Of a stretch of DNA of 64,000 nt, positions 23,232-36,600 are shown piece after piece. The translations under genes were made by a program, and so were the position numbers. The DNA comes from Phragmites australis (Eukaryota; Streptophyta; Magnoliopsida; Poales; Poaceae): NCBI RefSeq assembly GCF_958298935.1, contig NC_084933.1, positions 479,001 to 543,000 on the forward strand, written 5' to 3'. The notes under the pieces are model-generated. The model was not told the origin of the DNA. It saw only the letters and a program-made list of their open reading frames with translations, and did no database searches. Within the stretch, counting starts at the first letter, position 1. Every line of letters begins with the position of its first letter.

Positions 23232-23393
23232 CCTTTCGTGTGACTTCAGTTCAACACTAGGTTGCCAGATTAACTTGACAGATCAATTCATCTAGGCTCG
23301 CCAAGTCTATGTCCTTCCGTGTGACTTTAGTTTGACACTAGGTTGCCAGATTAACCTGACAGATCAATTCATCTAGGCTTGACAAGTCTATGT
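23232..23393 (+). repeat. 81-bp tandem duplication, 2 copies
   Basis: Copies at 23232-23312 and 23313-23393 share long identical blocks such as ACACTAGGTTGCCAGATTAA and ACAGATCAATTCATCTAGGC. They differ by about eight substitutions. The array lies 20 bp before a CACTA terminus. Confidence 0.9.
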
Positions 23394-23412
23394 TTGAAGC
23401 TAGTAGTACATG

Positions 23413-23560
23413 CACTACTATAAAAAACCCCTTTACTATCGGGTTTTGAAGCCGACAATAAGTAACGAACAGTGATAGTTCCTAACTATCACTGCTAGTC
23501 TAGGAACCGACAGTAAAGAGGTTATTATTGCCGGCTGAAAGATTCAGCCGGCAGTGATAT
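23413..23560 (+). mobile_element. CACTA terminus with subterminal repeats
   Basis: The sequence CACTACTATAAAAAACCCCT starts at 23413. Then come repeats of the CGACAGTAA, CAGTGATAG and CCGGCAGTGAT type in both orientations, typical of a grass CACTA family. The element is not continued. At about 23,575 it passes into the basic segment of a copia gag. Similar CGGTAGTGATA repeats reappear at 32,220-32,480. Confidence 0.7.
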
Positions 23561-23735
23561 TTTGATCTCGATTCAACAAACACAAGAAGAATAACAAGAA
23601 GCCCTTCTTCAAGAAGAACCGCACAAAAAGCCCTTCTTTAAGAAGCCCTTCTTCAGCTGGCAGTGATAGTTTGATCCCGATTCAACAAGCACAAGAAGAA
23701 GAACAAGAAGCTCTTCTTCAAGAAGAACCACGATA
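23545..23735 (+). repeat. About 109-bp-offset duplication spanning a CACTA-gag junction
   Basis: Two copies start at 23545 and 23654. Each runs from the CACTA motif CAGCYGGCAGTGATA through TTGATC and CGATTCAACAARCACAAGAA into CTTCTTCAAGAAGAACC, which encodes the Lys-rich gag segment KHKKKNKK. Both copies contain the same chimeric junction, so the fusion came first and the duplication second. Confidence 0.7.
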
Positions 23736-26700
23736 AGATGGCTAAGAAGGTAGCCAAGGCGGCTTCTAGGGTGTTCGTGGTGGCTCTCAGCAGCATCGAC
23801 ACTTCTTCCAGCAATGAGGAGAGCTCGAAGGAGGATGAACCGCAAGCAAAGAACAAGAGAAGGCCAAGGACTTCACTAGCGCTTAATGGCCGATGACAAC
23901 AACGACGACAGGGACCCTGAGCTTGATCCTTCCGATGTATTACCTTCCTATGACTAGTTTTTCATTTAAGTCAATACCTTGAATGATGCCATCATTAGCC
24001 AGGCTAAGCTGCTTAAGAAACTTGTGCATGAGTTGAAGGATCTTAAGCCTAAGTATGAGTTTATCTCTACTGAACTTGCATTACTAAGGTCTAGACCCAA
24101 TGTTGAGTGTGAGAGTTGCCTGATTATCATGGCTGAACCTTGCCGAGCTTTGTAATGTGCACGCTCAAGTCGCTAGTTGACTTGAGAGTGTCGAGAAGAA
24201 GCTCCTTGAGGAGGAGTTTAGGTCTACTCTCGTAGGTGCTTGTAAGAATTGCTCTTTGTTCGTAAAGAATGTTGAATTGAAAGATACATGTCTCAAGGAG
24301 CTATAGTCTAGATTGGAGAGTACTGGGAATTCTAAGGATGTGCAGCCAAATTGTTGCACCAGAACCATATTTGAGGATAAACTCAGCTAGGTTAGAGGGC
24401 AAGTTCAAAAGCTTTTGACTGAGAATGAGTACCTTCTTTCTCTAGTGGAGAAGAGCTTAGATGGCAAAGGAAAAATAAATTTGATCTTAGCTAACACAAA
24501 GATATGTGCTGACAAGACGGGTTTGGCTCTTAGGTTGGGTTTTGAGAGGGTATCTTATAGTGGGGAGAGTAAGACTATGTTCACCACACCTACTACCCTA
24601 AAAGTTGAGAAGTATAAAATCAATGGCACACCACAACCCATCAAGAAACACATTCCTCAACCCACAAAGAAGAAACCCACACCATAACCCAAGAGATCTT
24701 CATAGCCTAAGATGAGAGAGCTTGTGAGAGAGCCCCGAGTGACCAGCAGATGAGTTCCCGAGAGATGCTATCACTGCACCTACTACCAGAGAGAGGGTCA
24801 CTTGATTGGGTTTTGCTTTCGCCATAGGCGAGATGAGCGGAATGAGTGGGAGTGGAGCACTCGGGACATGTACCGCCAATCCATTGGTGTACATGAGCTT
24901 TTTCCTTGCTTCTACTCGTGAGTCCCTAATGCTTTTCAGTCTCTTCCTAGAGGTGTTGCCCAGCATGGATTTTGTCATGACTCATAGGTTTTGGCCCACG
25001 TGTGAGAGACTTTGAGTTTCAACACTTTGGCGGATCGTGTTTTCCTCATTGTGGTACTCGCCCTCAGTGTACTAGAACTGTTTTACATGCACCTACTTTT
25101 ACCACTTCAGGGCGAATGACCTAGTACTGGATTATTAAGAGGTTTTGATTATCCCCAATACTGAGTCATCCACCTATTATTCTTCTCATATATAGGTAGC
25201 AGATGGAGGTCTGAAGAACAAGTAGCTCATTGACTCCAGTTGTTCACGCCATATGACTGGAGATTCATCATGGTTCTCCGGTCTCACCCCCGTGAAGTGA
25301 CACGAGTACATCACATTCGAGGATAATCAGAAAGGAAGTGTGAAAGTCAAAGGTATGGTAAGTGTGAATGAGATTTTTACTCTCAGGATGTAGCTTTGGT
25401 AGAGCATCTGGGATACAACCTTCTCCCTGTATCTTAGTTGTTGAATGAGGACTTAGAAGTGTGTTTTAAATGTGATACTTTTCGAGTTCTCAATTCTTCT
25501 GGTGCTTTGATTTGCAAGATTTCTCAAGTTGAGAGAGTTTTTGGAGCTGATTTTTCTGAGTCTCTTGGTTCTTCTTGTTGCTTGATTGCTCAACCTTCTT
25601 CTGAGCTTTGAATGTGGCATAGGAGACTAGGGCACATGAGCTTTGATTTTGTTACAGGTTTGAGTGCCCTAGGCTTGATCCGAGGATTGCCCAAGCTCAA
25701 GTTTGAGAAGAATCTTGTTTGTGCTCCTTGTTGGCATGGCAAGATGCTTGCTACCTTTCACCCACCAGTCAATATGGTGATGATTGAACGACCAAGAACT
25801 TCTCTATATGGACACTATTGGTCTTTCTCGGGTTCGTTCGGTGGGCATGAAGTGATATGTTCTTGTCATTTTTGATGATTTGTCTTGCTACTCTTGGGTT
25901 TTCTTTCTTATGATCAAGGATGAAGTGATCTCACACTTTCGAAGCTTAGCTTTGAGATTGTTCAAAGAACTCCCGAGTGCATTGAAAGCAATTCGCAGTG
26001 ATATTGGCACCAAGTTCAAGAACTATCTCTTTGATGTTTTCTGTCTTGAGCATGGCATTGAGCATTAGTTTTCTGTTCCACGTGTTCCTCAGCAGAATGG
26101 CGTGGTTGAGAGAAAGAACATGATTTTGGTTGAGATGGCTAGGATGATGCTCAATGAGCATAGGTCTCCTAGAAAGTTTTAGGTTGAGACAATTAGCACA
26201 GTGTGCTACATCTCAAATTGGATTTTCTTGCGCTTGATCTTGAATTTGACTTCTTATGAGTTGCGCTTTGGGAGAAAGCCGAAGGTTTCGCATTTAAGAG
26301 TTTTTGGGTGTCGGTGCTTCATCCTAAAGCGTGACAATCTTGACAAGTTCGAGTCGCGATCTTCCGATGGTATTTTCTTAGGGTATTCTCTTCATAGTCA
26401 TGCTTACAGGGTTTACAATATTGACACTAACATTATCATGAAATCTTGTGATGTGATTTTTGATTAGTCAACCCCATGTGCTAGTTCTATTTTTGAGTGT
26501 GCAAGTGATCAGGAGATGAGCGAGAGTATCTTTGTAGATGGCGACCTTCCAGCTCTTGGTGTTGATGTGGATGATCCACTACTTCCTTCTACCACACCTG
26601 CTCCATAGCTGGCTCCTACTTCTACTCCAACAGAGGGTCCTACAGCCTCTACTTTCAATACAGTTACTTTCGAGCCTGCACCAACAATATTTGAGGGGGA

Positions 26701-28030
26701 GGTACACTCACAGCGTGTGGCCCCTCAACACATTCAGTAGCGACATCCTCCACAAACGATGATCGGTGACATCAATGAGAGGGTAACGAGGTACAAATCT
26801 ACTTCTCATGCTCATTTTACTGATTTTGCATTCATTGCTTTTTTTAGCCTCATGATGTTGGACATGCTTTATCTGATTTGAGTTGGGTCAATGCCATGCA
26901 TAAAGAGCTTAAATTTTTTTATAGAGAAACTAAGTTTGGGTTCTTGTAGAGGCACACCCTAATGTTCACACCATAGACACAAAATGGGTTTTCAAAAAAA
27001 AACAAGGGGAAGATGGGTCTGTAATGAGAAACAAGGCTAGACTAGTGGCTTAGGGTTTCTGTCAGGTAGAGGGGATAGATTTTAGAGAGACCTTTGCCCT
27101 GGCAGCTAGACTAGAAGCCATTAGGATCCTCTTTGCATTTGCGGCATCCCGAGGTTCCAAGTTGTACCAAATGGATGTGAAGAGTGTTTTTCTTAATAGT
27201 TTCATTCAGGGAGGTCTATGTTAGGCAACTCCTAGACTTTGATCATCCTAAATACCCACATAAAGTTTACAAGCTTAGAAAGCCTTTGTATAGGCTTAAG
27301 CAGGCAACTAGAGCTTGGTATGATAGGTTTAGATCTTTTTTACTAGAGCATGGGTATGTGATGGGGTCAGGTGATAAAACTTTATTCACTCTTAGGCATG
27401 GTAATGATTTCTTACTTGTTCAAATATATGGGGGTGATATCATTTTTGGTGGCTTTTCTCATGCACTTGTGGCCAAGTTTGTAGAAACTATGAGCAGGGA
27501 GTTCGAGATGTCGATGATGGGTGAGCTCAATTTCTTCCTTAGGCTGCAAATCTTCAAGCAATGCAAGCAAGGTACATTCCTCCTCCATATGAAGTACACC
27601 AAGGATTTGTTGAAAAAGTTTGACATGAGTGATGCGAAGCCCTTGGCAACACCGATAGCAACCTCGATCGTGCTTGATCCAGATGAAGATGACGAGGTGG
27701 ACCAGCAGGAGTACAGGAGCATGATCGACACTCTTAGGCATGGTTACTATTTTGAGGAATTTTGAGTTGAATTTTAGGAGTGTGCCACTTTTGTATGACA
27801 ACACTAGTGCTATAAGCTTAGCCAACAACCCAGTTAAACACTTCAGAACCAAACATATAGATATGAGATTCTACTTTCTAAGAGACCATAATGAGAAAGG
27901 AGATATTGAGTTGAGCTACATAGATATCCAACACCAATTATCTGATATATTCACCAAGCCTCTAGATGCTACAAGATCTGCCTTTTTAATAGGAGAGCTT
28001 GGTGTGTGCCATCCCTATGGCATTGTGTGA
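23700..28030 (+). pseudogene. Copia gag-pol polyprotein remnant (SIRE lineage)
   Basis: Visible marks are a second gag zinc knuckle (CYHCTYYQREGHLIGFC, about 24,767-24,815), a protease with DSS where DSG is usual, the integrase zinc part (MWHRRLGHMSFD...CAPCWHGKM, 25,612-25,745) and the integrase C-terminal part (YELRFGRKPKVSHLRVFGCR, near 26,250). The reverse transcriptase has ATRAWYDRFRSFLLEHGYV, but its catalytic box reads YGGD instead of YVDD, near 27,427. Between RT and RNase H about 300 bp seem to be deleted, near 27,735-27,765. Stops and frameshifts are spread throughout. RNase H ends with HFRTKHIDMRFYFLRDH and a stop at about 28,028. Confidence 0.8.
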
Positions 28031-29189
28031 GGAGGAGTTGTCCTTTTACAAACTCTATCTTACTTTTTTTGCATTTGCATTACATTTCACTATATAAGAT
28101 GATCATAGTAGTTGAGATTTGACTTGTATGTCTTTATCATTTTCGATTGCTAGACTTGAATTTGGATTAAGTTGAGTAGTTGTGTGGAGCAATCTTTTAA
28201 TCTTAGGCTCTTTTTGATGCTTTGACATGATACATTTCAAGCAAGCTTGCTTTCCTTAAGATGAAATTTGAAATTTTATTAATCATGTAGGCTATGAAAT
28301 GCTACATCCTTGATCACCATATTCATAATTGCTTAGGCTTAGTCAATACTTGTATTAAGGCTAGTCTGATGAATATCTTGCTCTAGGTCTTCTTGGTTCA
28401 CGACAGTGGATTGGAGAACATTGCATTATGTTTTCTGTCTTTGCTAAATGTTCAGCTCATGATAGAACCTTAGGGGAACATGTATTCCTTGTGTCGCAAA
28501 GGCACTACTTAACTTGATCTTGTGACCATCTTGATAACTTGTGTGAATCGAATAATCATGAAAAAACAAGTCTCTTGTGCTAAAATGTGATTGTCGTACC
28601 TAGTCGCACGACACTTTTCTTGAATAAGAGGCAACTTGAGGATAAAATGAAATTCAAAGAAATGTACCTAACTGTTTAATTCTTTTTAATCACTTGATCA
28701 ATATAAGTCTTGATTTTATATGTGAGCGTTTGCAGAGCCTATTATCATGAAGGCTTGTTTGCCTAGTTTGAGATTGAAGTCAACTAGTTCTTAATGCTTG
28801 TATTGACTCGGGACGAGTGGATGCTTATGTGGTGGTCACTTTAAACATGATTTGGCTATGTGAACTTCAATGCGCTAACCAATTCTTCGGGTTTAGCTTG
28901 TAAAATTTCATATTCTTGTGTTACTGTCTCCTTTTAAGCCTCTATGCGATTGTGAGCTCCACTTTCTACTTTCCGGAGCCTTTTGACGTTTCTAGCTTTT
29001 TCAAATGCTTTGTGGTATACTTGTGAAAGCTCATTAGGTTTGCATATTCATACATTGCATGTTGTTTTGTCCTTGATGTTTGCATTACCAAAGGGACAGA
29101 GCATATGCTTGGTGCTTCACTTCTTCTATCCCAAATCTTTATGCTTTGAGGGTTGATGATGTTTGGAATTGGCGAATTCTTCTCTGTAC
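28031..29189 (+). other. Non-coding 3' part of the copia element
   Basis: This AT-rich region lies between the pol stop and the palindrome-bearing LTR. SIRE-type elements often have a long region here, in some cases with an extra ORF. I see no credible ORF. The start of the LTR inside or after this stretch cannot be fixed. Confidence 0.45.
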
Positions 29190-31071
29190 ACAAAAAAATT
29201 ACACACACCGAAAGTTCCGATGTGAACATTGGATGTTTCGGTGTTCACCGGAAGTTACGGTATGGGTAGTGTGTACTCGCCAGACTATTTCTTGCAGAGT
29301 GCAATTTTTTAGGTGAAATTAGAAACCAATGCACCGGAAGGTCCGGTAAGCAGAAATGAAAGCAGACATTGGATGGTCTGGTGATGGACTTTGAGACCGT
29401 CGGAGTATTTTCTACAGAGAGAAGATTTTTGGCACCAAGTTTGACTATATATGCCAAATAGTCCAGTGCTGTAATTATGAACACTGGAGAATAAACCAAA
29501 CCTTTTTGTTGCAGAGAGGTTGTAGAAGGGTGGTTCAGTGGATTAGCACACATTGGATTATCCAGTGATGGACATGAGATCATCGAAAGCTTTCACTGGA
29601 CCTTTTCTTGTAGAGAGCAAAATTTCCTAGAACAGATAGTGTTACACTGATCGAATGGTCCGGTGTTTAGGAGCAGAACACACCGGAACATCCGGTGTTC
29701 ACGTTTTCTACAGGATGTGCTGTGAGTCAAAATTTTTGATTTAATGCTAACCTGGAGATGCTTTGAAGTATGGAGAAATATGTTTGCTTGTTTCTAGGTG
29801 TGCAGGTGACGAATGTAACTTGGCGGTCGATGGTGGGTGATCAGGGCTAAACTGGTGCTTGGTGCCGAACAATCAAGGAGGGTCGGGCGGATTCAAGGGT
29901 GATCCTAGTTGTATACATGAAGGTCAAGTAAAGCATAAAACGGAGGATGAAGATGGTGTGTTGACAAAGTCAAGTGAAAGGGATACTGGTGCAAGTGACA
30001 AGGTAGCCCGAGGGATCAGGAGTGCGAGAAACTTGTCGGTGGTCAAGATCGCAAGACGGAGGATACACGTCATCATCGGAGCGCTTGCTTCAGGTGAGAG
30101 CAAGTGGCGGCTAGTCACACTTTGAGAAATATGCTAGGGTTTCACGGTTTGGCCTCAAAACCATGGGAGGACTAGATGAGTATATGTCACCATCGTGAAG
30201 CTTGTGTCGAGGCGAAGCTAAGTCATAAAAGCATCGCGGCCGTCTGATGAATGGAGAAGAAAATAGACTAAAATGTCCTCAATGATATGTAGAAGTGTAC
30301 TACAAGAGAGGGGTATTTTGGGAAAAAAGCTAAAAAACTTGAGGGTCAAGTTTCATAAGCCTATACATAGAGGGATATAGCTATAGAGGAGGAGAAACCA
30401 GCTATTTGAGCCTCTTGTGCCACCCATAAGAGAGCATTGTACTAGGATTTTAGTAGAGAGAAGGATAAATACTTAGCCTCTGTAATAGGTGACAGTTTTG
30501 AGAGGAAAATCTTTGTAATCCACCTAAAATAGGACCGACCTCTTTGAGTAATGAAGTTTATTTTGTTTCATATACTTGAATTCCCCTCATTCTAGTTTTC
30601 CTCTCTTGGTCCTCTTACCTTGTGTGCAAGTTTTTCCTTTCCGGTTTTGATTTTCATTTTGATCTTTGAGCTGAATTTTCAGTACCTTGTGAGGTCATTC
30701 TTCTTGTTGCTAGAGGCATAAAATTCGCATACACATATTTATGTGGTGGGATCTTGAATTCTCTTGCCTCTAGATAATCAACTTGGAGAGTTTCGTTGCT
30801 TTGTATTCATCTTTTCTTGTTTTTTTTGCTAGTTGTGATCTTTGAAGTGCTAAGACATATGGATTGATCTTAAATACAATCTATAGTTCATATATCATCC
30901 GTTGTGTCGTATTGCCTCGATTTTCTCTTGTTAAAACTTCTCTCATTTTTTTTGCTTTCGGTTGAGTTTTGAGGTGCATTTGGTGATCCAAATAGGAGAA
31001 GACCATCGATTTCGCAAGAAATTTGTTGAGGCACCTATTTACTCCATCTAGTCGTCAATCTCATTCCTATA
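29190..31071 (+). repeat. 3' LTR of the copia element (approximate left edge)
   Basis: The segment contains many CACCGGA/TCCGGTG modules, for example around 29,683-29,700. The block from 29,805 to 30,115, with AACTTGGCGGTCGA and GCAAGTGACAAGGTAGCCCG, matches the reverse complement of 34,580-34,850. That shows it shares an LTR family with the downstream element. The right end is CCTATA at about 31,071, where the sister LTR has CCTACA. Confidence 0.65.
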
Positions 31072-31339
31072 GTTTGATTCTGATTCAAAGTTTTTGGGGC
31101 CCAAAAAACAAAAAAAAGTGACCAGAGGCACCTGACTAGTCACTACTCACCCAACCACACCCAAGCATTCACAAATCACGTGATTTTCACTCGTATTCGG
31201 CAACCAGGACTCAAACTCACAACCTCATAGCAGGTGCGCACATGGCCCCTTTAAATATCTCAGCTATCGTTCGTTCGTGAGTATAATAGCAAAATCAATC
31301 CTTTTGACCTCTTCTGATCGAATGTTTGAACAGCTATTT

Positions 31340-32480
31340 GCACATTTAAATGATCCTAAATAAAAAGGTTATCAACTACAAAGTTATACATCTCGTTAAG
31401 TTCTACAATATTAATATAAAGTTTGTCTCCATCTGACTCCGTATGAAAAAGTTTATGTCCAATCCGTGCAGTGTTCAATAAAACAGTCATAACTTCTATA
31501 TACAGAGTCTGACTACAATGTTTAACCTCTACTTTCCAAGCTAACAACGAGGTATATCCAAAAAAAAATACACATATTTAGACGCGTGCCTTTCTTGACC
31601 CCATTAAAGGCTCGAAAGACCCTCGACAGAATCTCTGAAGTTTTTGGTTAAAAATTGACCTTCTCCGATTTGCCTGAAATTTTTTGAAGATATAATGCTA
31701 CATCTAAAAGTTAGTGTTATGCAAATATTTTATCAATCTGAGTTACCAAACTCATGATAAATTTTTAAATTTATAGTTTTTAACTTTGTGACCTTATGTG
31801 TGTCTTTTTCAATGATTTCTACTAGTGTTTTACACTAGATGCAAGACAAAAGTTTGTAGTTAGGTATGTGGCTCCCTCCATTCTAGTTTTAGATATTTAT
31901 TTATGTATCTATATAGCTTCAAATAAAAAAATGATCAACTGCAAAGTTATAGATCTTGTCGAGAGCTATAATTTTCATATAAAGTTTGTCTTTATCCCAT
32001 TTTGTATGAAAATATTATGAATTTTTTAAGATGAGCTATCATCGACTACGACTGAAACTTTGTTAAAATTATTTGGACATTTAATAACCTCAAATTGAAA
32101 AGTTTTCAATTAGAAAGTTGTAAATCTTGTTGAGGACTACTATCTTCATGTAAAGTTTTCCTTATCCGACTTCGTGTGGAAAAGTTATAAATTTTTTAAG
32201 ATAAACTGTCATCCATTATCACTGCCAGTTCGTCACATGAACCGGCACTAATACCTATTATCACTACCAATTTATAACACGAATCGACAGTGATACTTGA
32301 TGAACTATTACTTTCAGGTCGTGCTAGAACCGGTAGTGATAGTTCAGGTATTACTATCGGCTGGTGCCCTTCATTACTACTAATTCATAAGTCATATTAG
32401 TTGATTTTTTCACATGACTTTTAAATCGGTAGTGATACTTCATCACTACCGATCTATTAATAATCGGTAGTGATAGATCA
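31340..32480. mobile_element. CACTA-like internal and subterminal repeats
   Basis: Three diverged copies of a roughly 100-bp unit lie near 31,345-31,450, 31,915-32,015 and 32,085-32,190. Each has the order CAACTRCAAAGTTRTA, ATCT.GT.GAG, TTCATRTAAAGTTT and TATGAAAA.TTAT. From 32,220 to 32,480 there are dense CGGTAGTGATA, CACTACCGAT and CAGTGATACTT repeats in both orientations, as at CACTA ends. The terminal CACTA itself is not seen. This may be the other side of the element whose terminus lies at 23,413. Confidence 0.5.
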
Positions 32481-33660
32481 ATATATAAATAATGATACTT
32501 AGAAGCTCGTGAAGAAAAGATAAGCAATCTACTCGTACATCAACACTTTCATGTAAAGGTTCCACCAAACTCACATGACGTTGACTCAAAATGCCGGATT
32601 TCCCACTTTGTGGGTGGACTCTAGCTATTGTGTCTCGAAAGTCGTTGAGGAAAGGTATCTCCGGAAATAGGCTTCACCAGGTCTTTGATATGGATACGGG
32701 CCTTTTGAATAATATACCTAAAAAAACTCTAGTGTACTAGTCGAATACAACTTCTCAGCATCTATAAATATAAGCTATCCTTGTATCTTGTATCATTGTA
32801 ATATAGATTTATCTCGTGTGATTTTTTACCTTCGTATTGGAGGATTTTTTTCACGTAAAATATTATGTCTCATTTGTCCAATCTATTCCTAACCAATAAT
32901 ACCTAATTCACATTGGATTTGGTGTCATATTAAAGACTAAATTACTAAGGAAGGCTGACAGTTTACTTACGCTTCAAACCGTCTGCACAACTAATGGCTT
33001 GATACAATGGCAGTAGGCCACTAGAAACTACAGAAAAATATATAGAGGAAACCATCATTCGGTATAGTTGTCAAAATCCCTTCACTTTTTTGCCCTTCAC
33101 TAGAAACTACAGTAAACAGGTAACTTTTCATGATCAAATTTGATTTCATGCATAAGATATGCAATTGACAAACGACTACATGAATAGCGGTGAAATAATA
33201 TAAACACTCTTTCACTTTCCCCCCTTTCTCTATTCTAAAGAGGTCCTGTGAGAGAGACTGTGACAGTGCACATCATCACAACAGTACACCAACCTGACCT
33301 AAATGAAACGCAGATGGAGTAGGTATATGGCATGTCAAGCTAGTTAGAATGTATCTTTCATTCCCCCTTTCTGGCATTTGGTGGAGAAGATTCAGACTGC
33401 TACGTATCGCATCGATAGGATAGCTTGCCGGGTATGTGCCCGTGCAACAAGCTAAGTGACAAGCAGCAGCAGCCTTGGCAGTCATGATGACAATAGCATA
33501 ACATCACTCTACATATTTTCTGTAGTACTTTCTCTTTTTGAAGGCCTTTAGCTTTTCTTCTTCTCCTCCTTCTAGTGGGCGTTGTTTGGACGTTGTGGTC
33601 TATAAGAACATTTTTCTTTCCCGACGAGTATTAGAAGAATATTTTAATTAGCAAAATCAG
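32481..33660. other. No recognisable gene
   Basis: AT-rich intergenic sequence with only short ORFs. I recognise no protein motif, RNA gene or transposon terminus. Confidence 0.4.
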
Positions 33661-36600
33661 TATAGGATTGAGATTGATGATTAAAAGAGATGAATAGATG
33701 CTTAAAAAAATTAGAACTAATTATCTTCTTTTATTTGATCAACTAACACATCTCAAAACCTTAATGAAAGCAAAAACACTAGAGGGATTATTTAAGAAGG
33801 AAAGTTTCGAGGCAATATGACTCTACGGATGGTATATGACCCATATATTCTACTCAAGATCAATCTATGTGTCTTTGTGTAAAAAATTTGCAACTTCGAA
33901 TCAATACGAGCTACCTAGAAAAAAAAACCTCTCAAGTTGATGGAATAGAGGTAAGAGAATTCAATACCCACTTGTACACACAAATATACGAATTTTATAT
34001 CTCTAACAATAAGGAGAATGACTTCACAAGGAGCAGAAATTTCAGCGCAAAAATCAAAACGAAAATTGTAGCCATAAGGAAAACTTGCAACAAAACACGG
34101 ATCTAACAGAAGCAAACTAGAAGAAGATGAACTCGAACACGGGAAGAAACTTGTACTTTATTTTAACAAGAGGTCAGCCCTATTTTAAGCAGATTACAAA
34201 ATATTTTTCTCTCACAAAATCTAACATATTACAAAGGATAAGCCTATCATCTCATCTCCTCAAAAACTCTAGCTCTCAAACATAAGTGACTGGCTCAACG
34301 CTCTCATACAGCTCTACCCCTCTATTTATAGGCCTAGAAATCTCAAAATATCCCTCGCTTACAATAGTCTCCTACCTACCACCGTAGTATTTTAGTCTAC
34401 TTTTCGCTCCGTCCATCGAACGGTCGTGACACTTTCATGACTTAGCTTCGCGATGATGCAACATGCACTCCATCCTTCCTCGGTTTTGAGCCCAAACCGC
34501 GAAACCACCTCGCATGCTTCTCAAAATGTGACTCACTACTGCTTGATTTGACCCCAAGCAAGCATCATGATATCGACATGTGTACTCCCTCTTGCGATCT
34601 TGACCGTCGACAAGTCTCTCCCACTCCTAATCCCTCGGGCCGCCTTGTCACTTGCACCAGCATCCCCTTCGCTTGACTTTGTCACCACATTATTTTATCC
34701 TTCCTTCCAATCTTTGCTTGACCTCCATGTGCACAGCTAGGATCACCATCGACTCCGCCTAGCCTACTGATCATCCGGCACTAAACTCCCCGCTTGGTCT
34801 TGATCCTCCCGCCGTCGACCGCCAAGTTGTATCCATCACCTGCACAATATTAGACAAGCAAACATGTTTCTCCAAATCCATATAACATCATCACATGTTA
34901 GTCCAAATCAAATCCCTGTTGAAAAAGACAGTCCAAAGAAAAACGTGAACACCGGATATTCCGGTGTGTACCCGTCTATGAACACCGGATCATCCGGTGT
35001 GTGCACTGATTTCTCTGCTAAAAAACCTTCTGAAAAACCCTCCGGTGAAGTACAAGGTCTATCACCAGATCATCCGATGAGTACAAATGTATCAGTTTAC
35101 GTCAAAAAAGTACAATTATATCAGACCTCATTTTGCAACATCTCTGTTAAATGGTCCGATGAAGCCTCCAGTGAGAACTCTCCAGACACCGGAATGTCCG
35201 GTGTATGCATCTCCACCAGACTAGCCATCTACAACATCTCTAGAAAAAAATAGTCCAGTGAGCACAAGCCTACAAGACCGGAACATCCGGCGATTTGCGC
35301 CAAAAACTTCTTCTATGCAAGAAATGGTCCGATGCTCCTGTTGCCCTCACACCGGACCATCCGGTGTACATATGAACTTCAGCCTCCAAAACAAAGTGGT
35401 CTGGTGTTCACTTCCATATCATTGTTGGAAGTAAAACCTAACAAGGTGACCCTCTCTAGCGGTAAGTGCAGTGGTAGCGTGTCTCGAGAACACGATTGCT
35501 AGTCACTCTAGGCTCTCTCACAGGTGCCATCATCTTAGGCTGTGGAGTTCTCTTGGGTTGTGGTGTTGGTTTCTTCTATGTAGGTTGTGGTGTAGGTTTG
35601 TTCTTTTCTGGCATGGATTGTGAGGCATTGATCTTGGCTTTATCCGACTCTAGGGTAGGGGTGAGGTGAAAACAGTCTTGCCATAACTGTTGTAAGCAAC
35701 TCTCTAAAAATCCAAACCCAAAGCTAACCCAGCCTTATCAGCAAACATCTGGGTCTTGATCAAGATTAAATCCATTTTGTCATTGCCTTATGAGCACTTC
35801 TCCATAAGAGAAAGGATGTACTCATTCTCATCCATGAGCTTTTCAATTTGCCCTCTAACCCAGATGAGCTTGTCCTTAAGGATAATGTAGGTGGGACATT
35901 TTGGTTGCACATCCGTAGAACTCTCAGCACTCCAATCTAGACTCTAGCTCCTTTATAAACTTGTCTTTCACATCAGCATCCTTTGAGGGAAAATGACAAT
36001 TCTTACAAGCGCCTAAGAGAGTAGGTCTAAACTCCTCCTTAAGGAGCTTTTTCTCAGCATTCTCAAGCCAACTGAGACTTGAGCATGCAAAGTTTGAAGC
36101 TCGGCAAGCTCACTCATAACAACCAAGCAACTCTCACAATCCTCATCCTCAACCATAGCCCTAGACCTACGCAACTCAAGCTCAGAAGAAGAGCATTCTA
36201 GCCTAGACTTGAACTACTTAACCTCATAAACCACTTTCTTAAGCAATCTATCCTAGCTAACAAGTGCATCATTCAAGATATCAACCTGAACAGAAAGCTG
36301 GTCATAGGTGAGTGGTACCTCAGAAGGATCAAGCTTGGGGTCACTGTCATTGTCGTCTGCCATGAAGCAGAGGCCGGTGAAGTCCTTGGCATTTTTCTTG
36401 TTCTTCACTTGCGTTCCTCCTCCTCCTCGCTATCCTCCTCGCTTGAAGAGGTGTCGATGTCGCTGAGTGCTACCACAAACACCCTAGAAGCCGCCTTGGA
36501 TGCCTTCTTGGCCATCTTGTCGTGGTTCTTCTTGAAGAAGGGCTTCTTGTTCTTCTTCTTGTGCTTGTTGTAGTCGTAAATGTCCTCCCTCTTCTTGAGT

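Larger units (their letters stand above)
23600..31071 (+). mobile_element. SIRE-type Ty1-copia element, 5'-truncated, 3' LTR present
   Basis: Remnants occur in copia order: gag C-terminal half (23,700-24,840), aspartic protease (about 25,200-25,450), integrase (25,612-26,470), reverse transcriptase (about 26,960-27,700) and RNase H (27,740-28,030). A non-coding part and an LTR follow, ending near 31,071. The LTR end (TTGTTGAGGCACCTATTTAC, then CTAGTCGTCAATC and CCTATA) matches the LTR of the opposite-strand element at 33.7-39.1 kb. The 5' LTR and gag start are missing and replaced by the CACTA-derived junction. The element is inactive. Confidence 0.75.

Noticed and set aside
31195..31235. tRNA-like T-arm pattern near GGACTCAAACTCACAACCTC
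   Set aside because: No cloverleaf or A box is present. The phrase is a common feature of plant repeats and too degenerate for a tRNA or SINE call.
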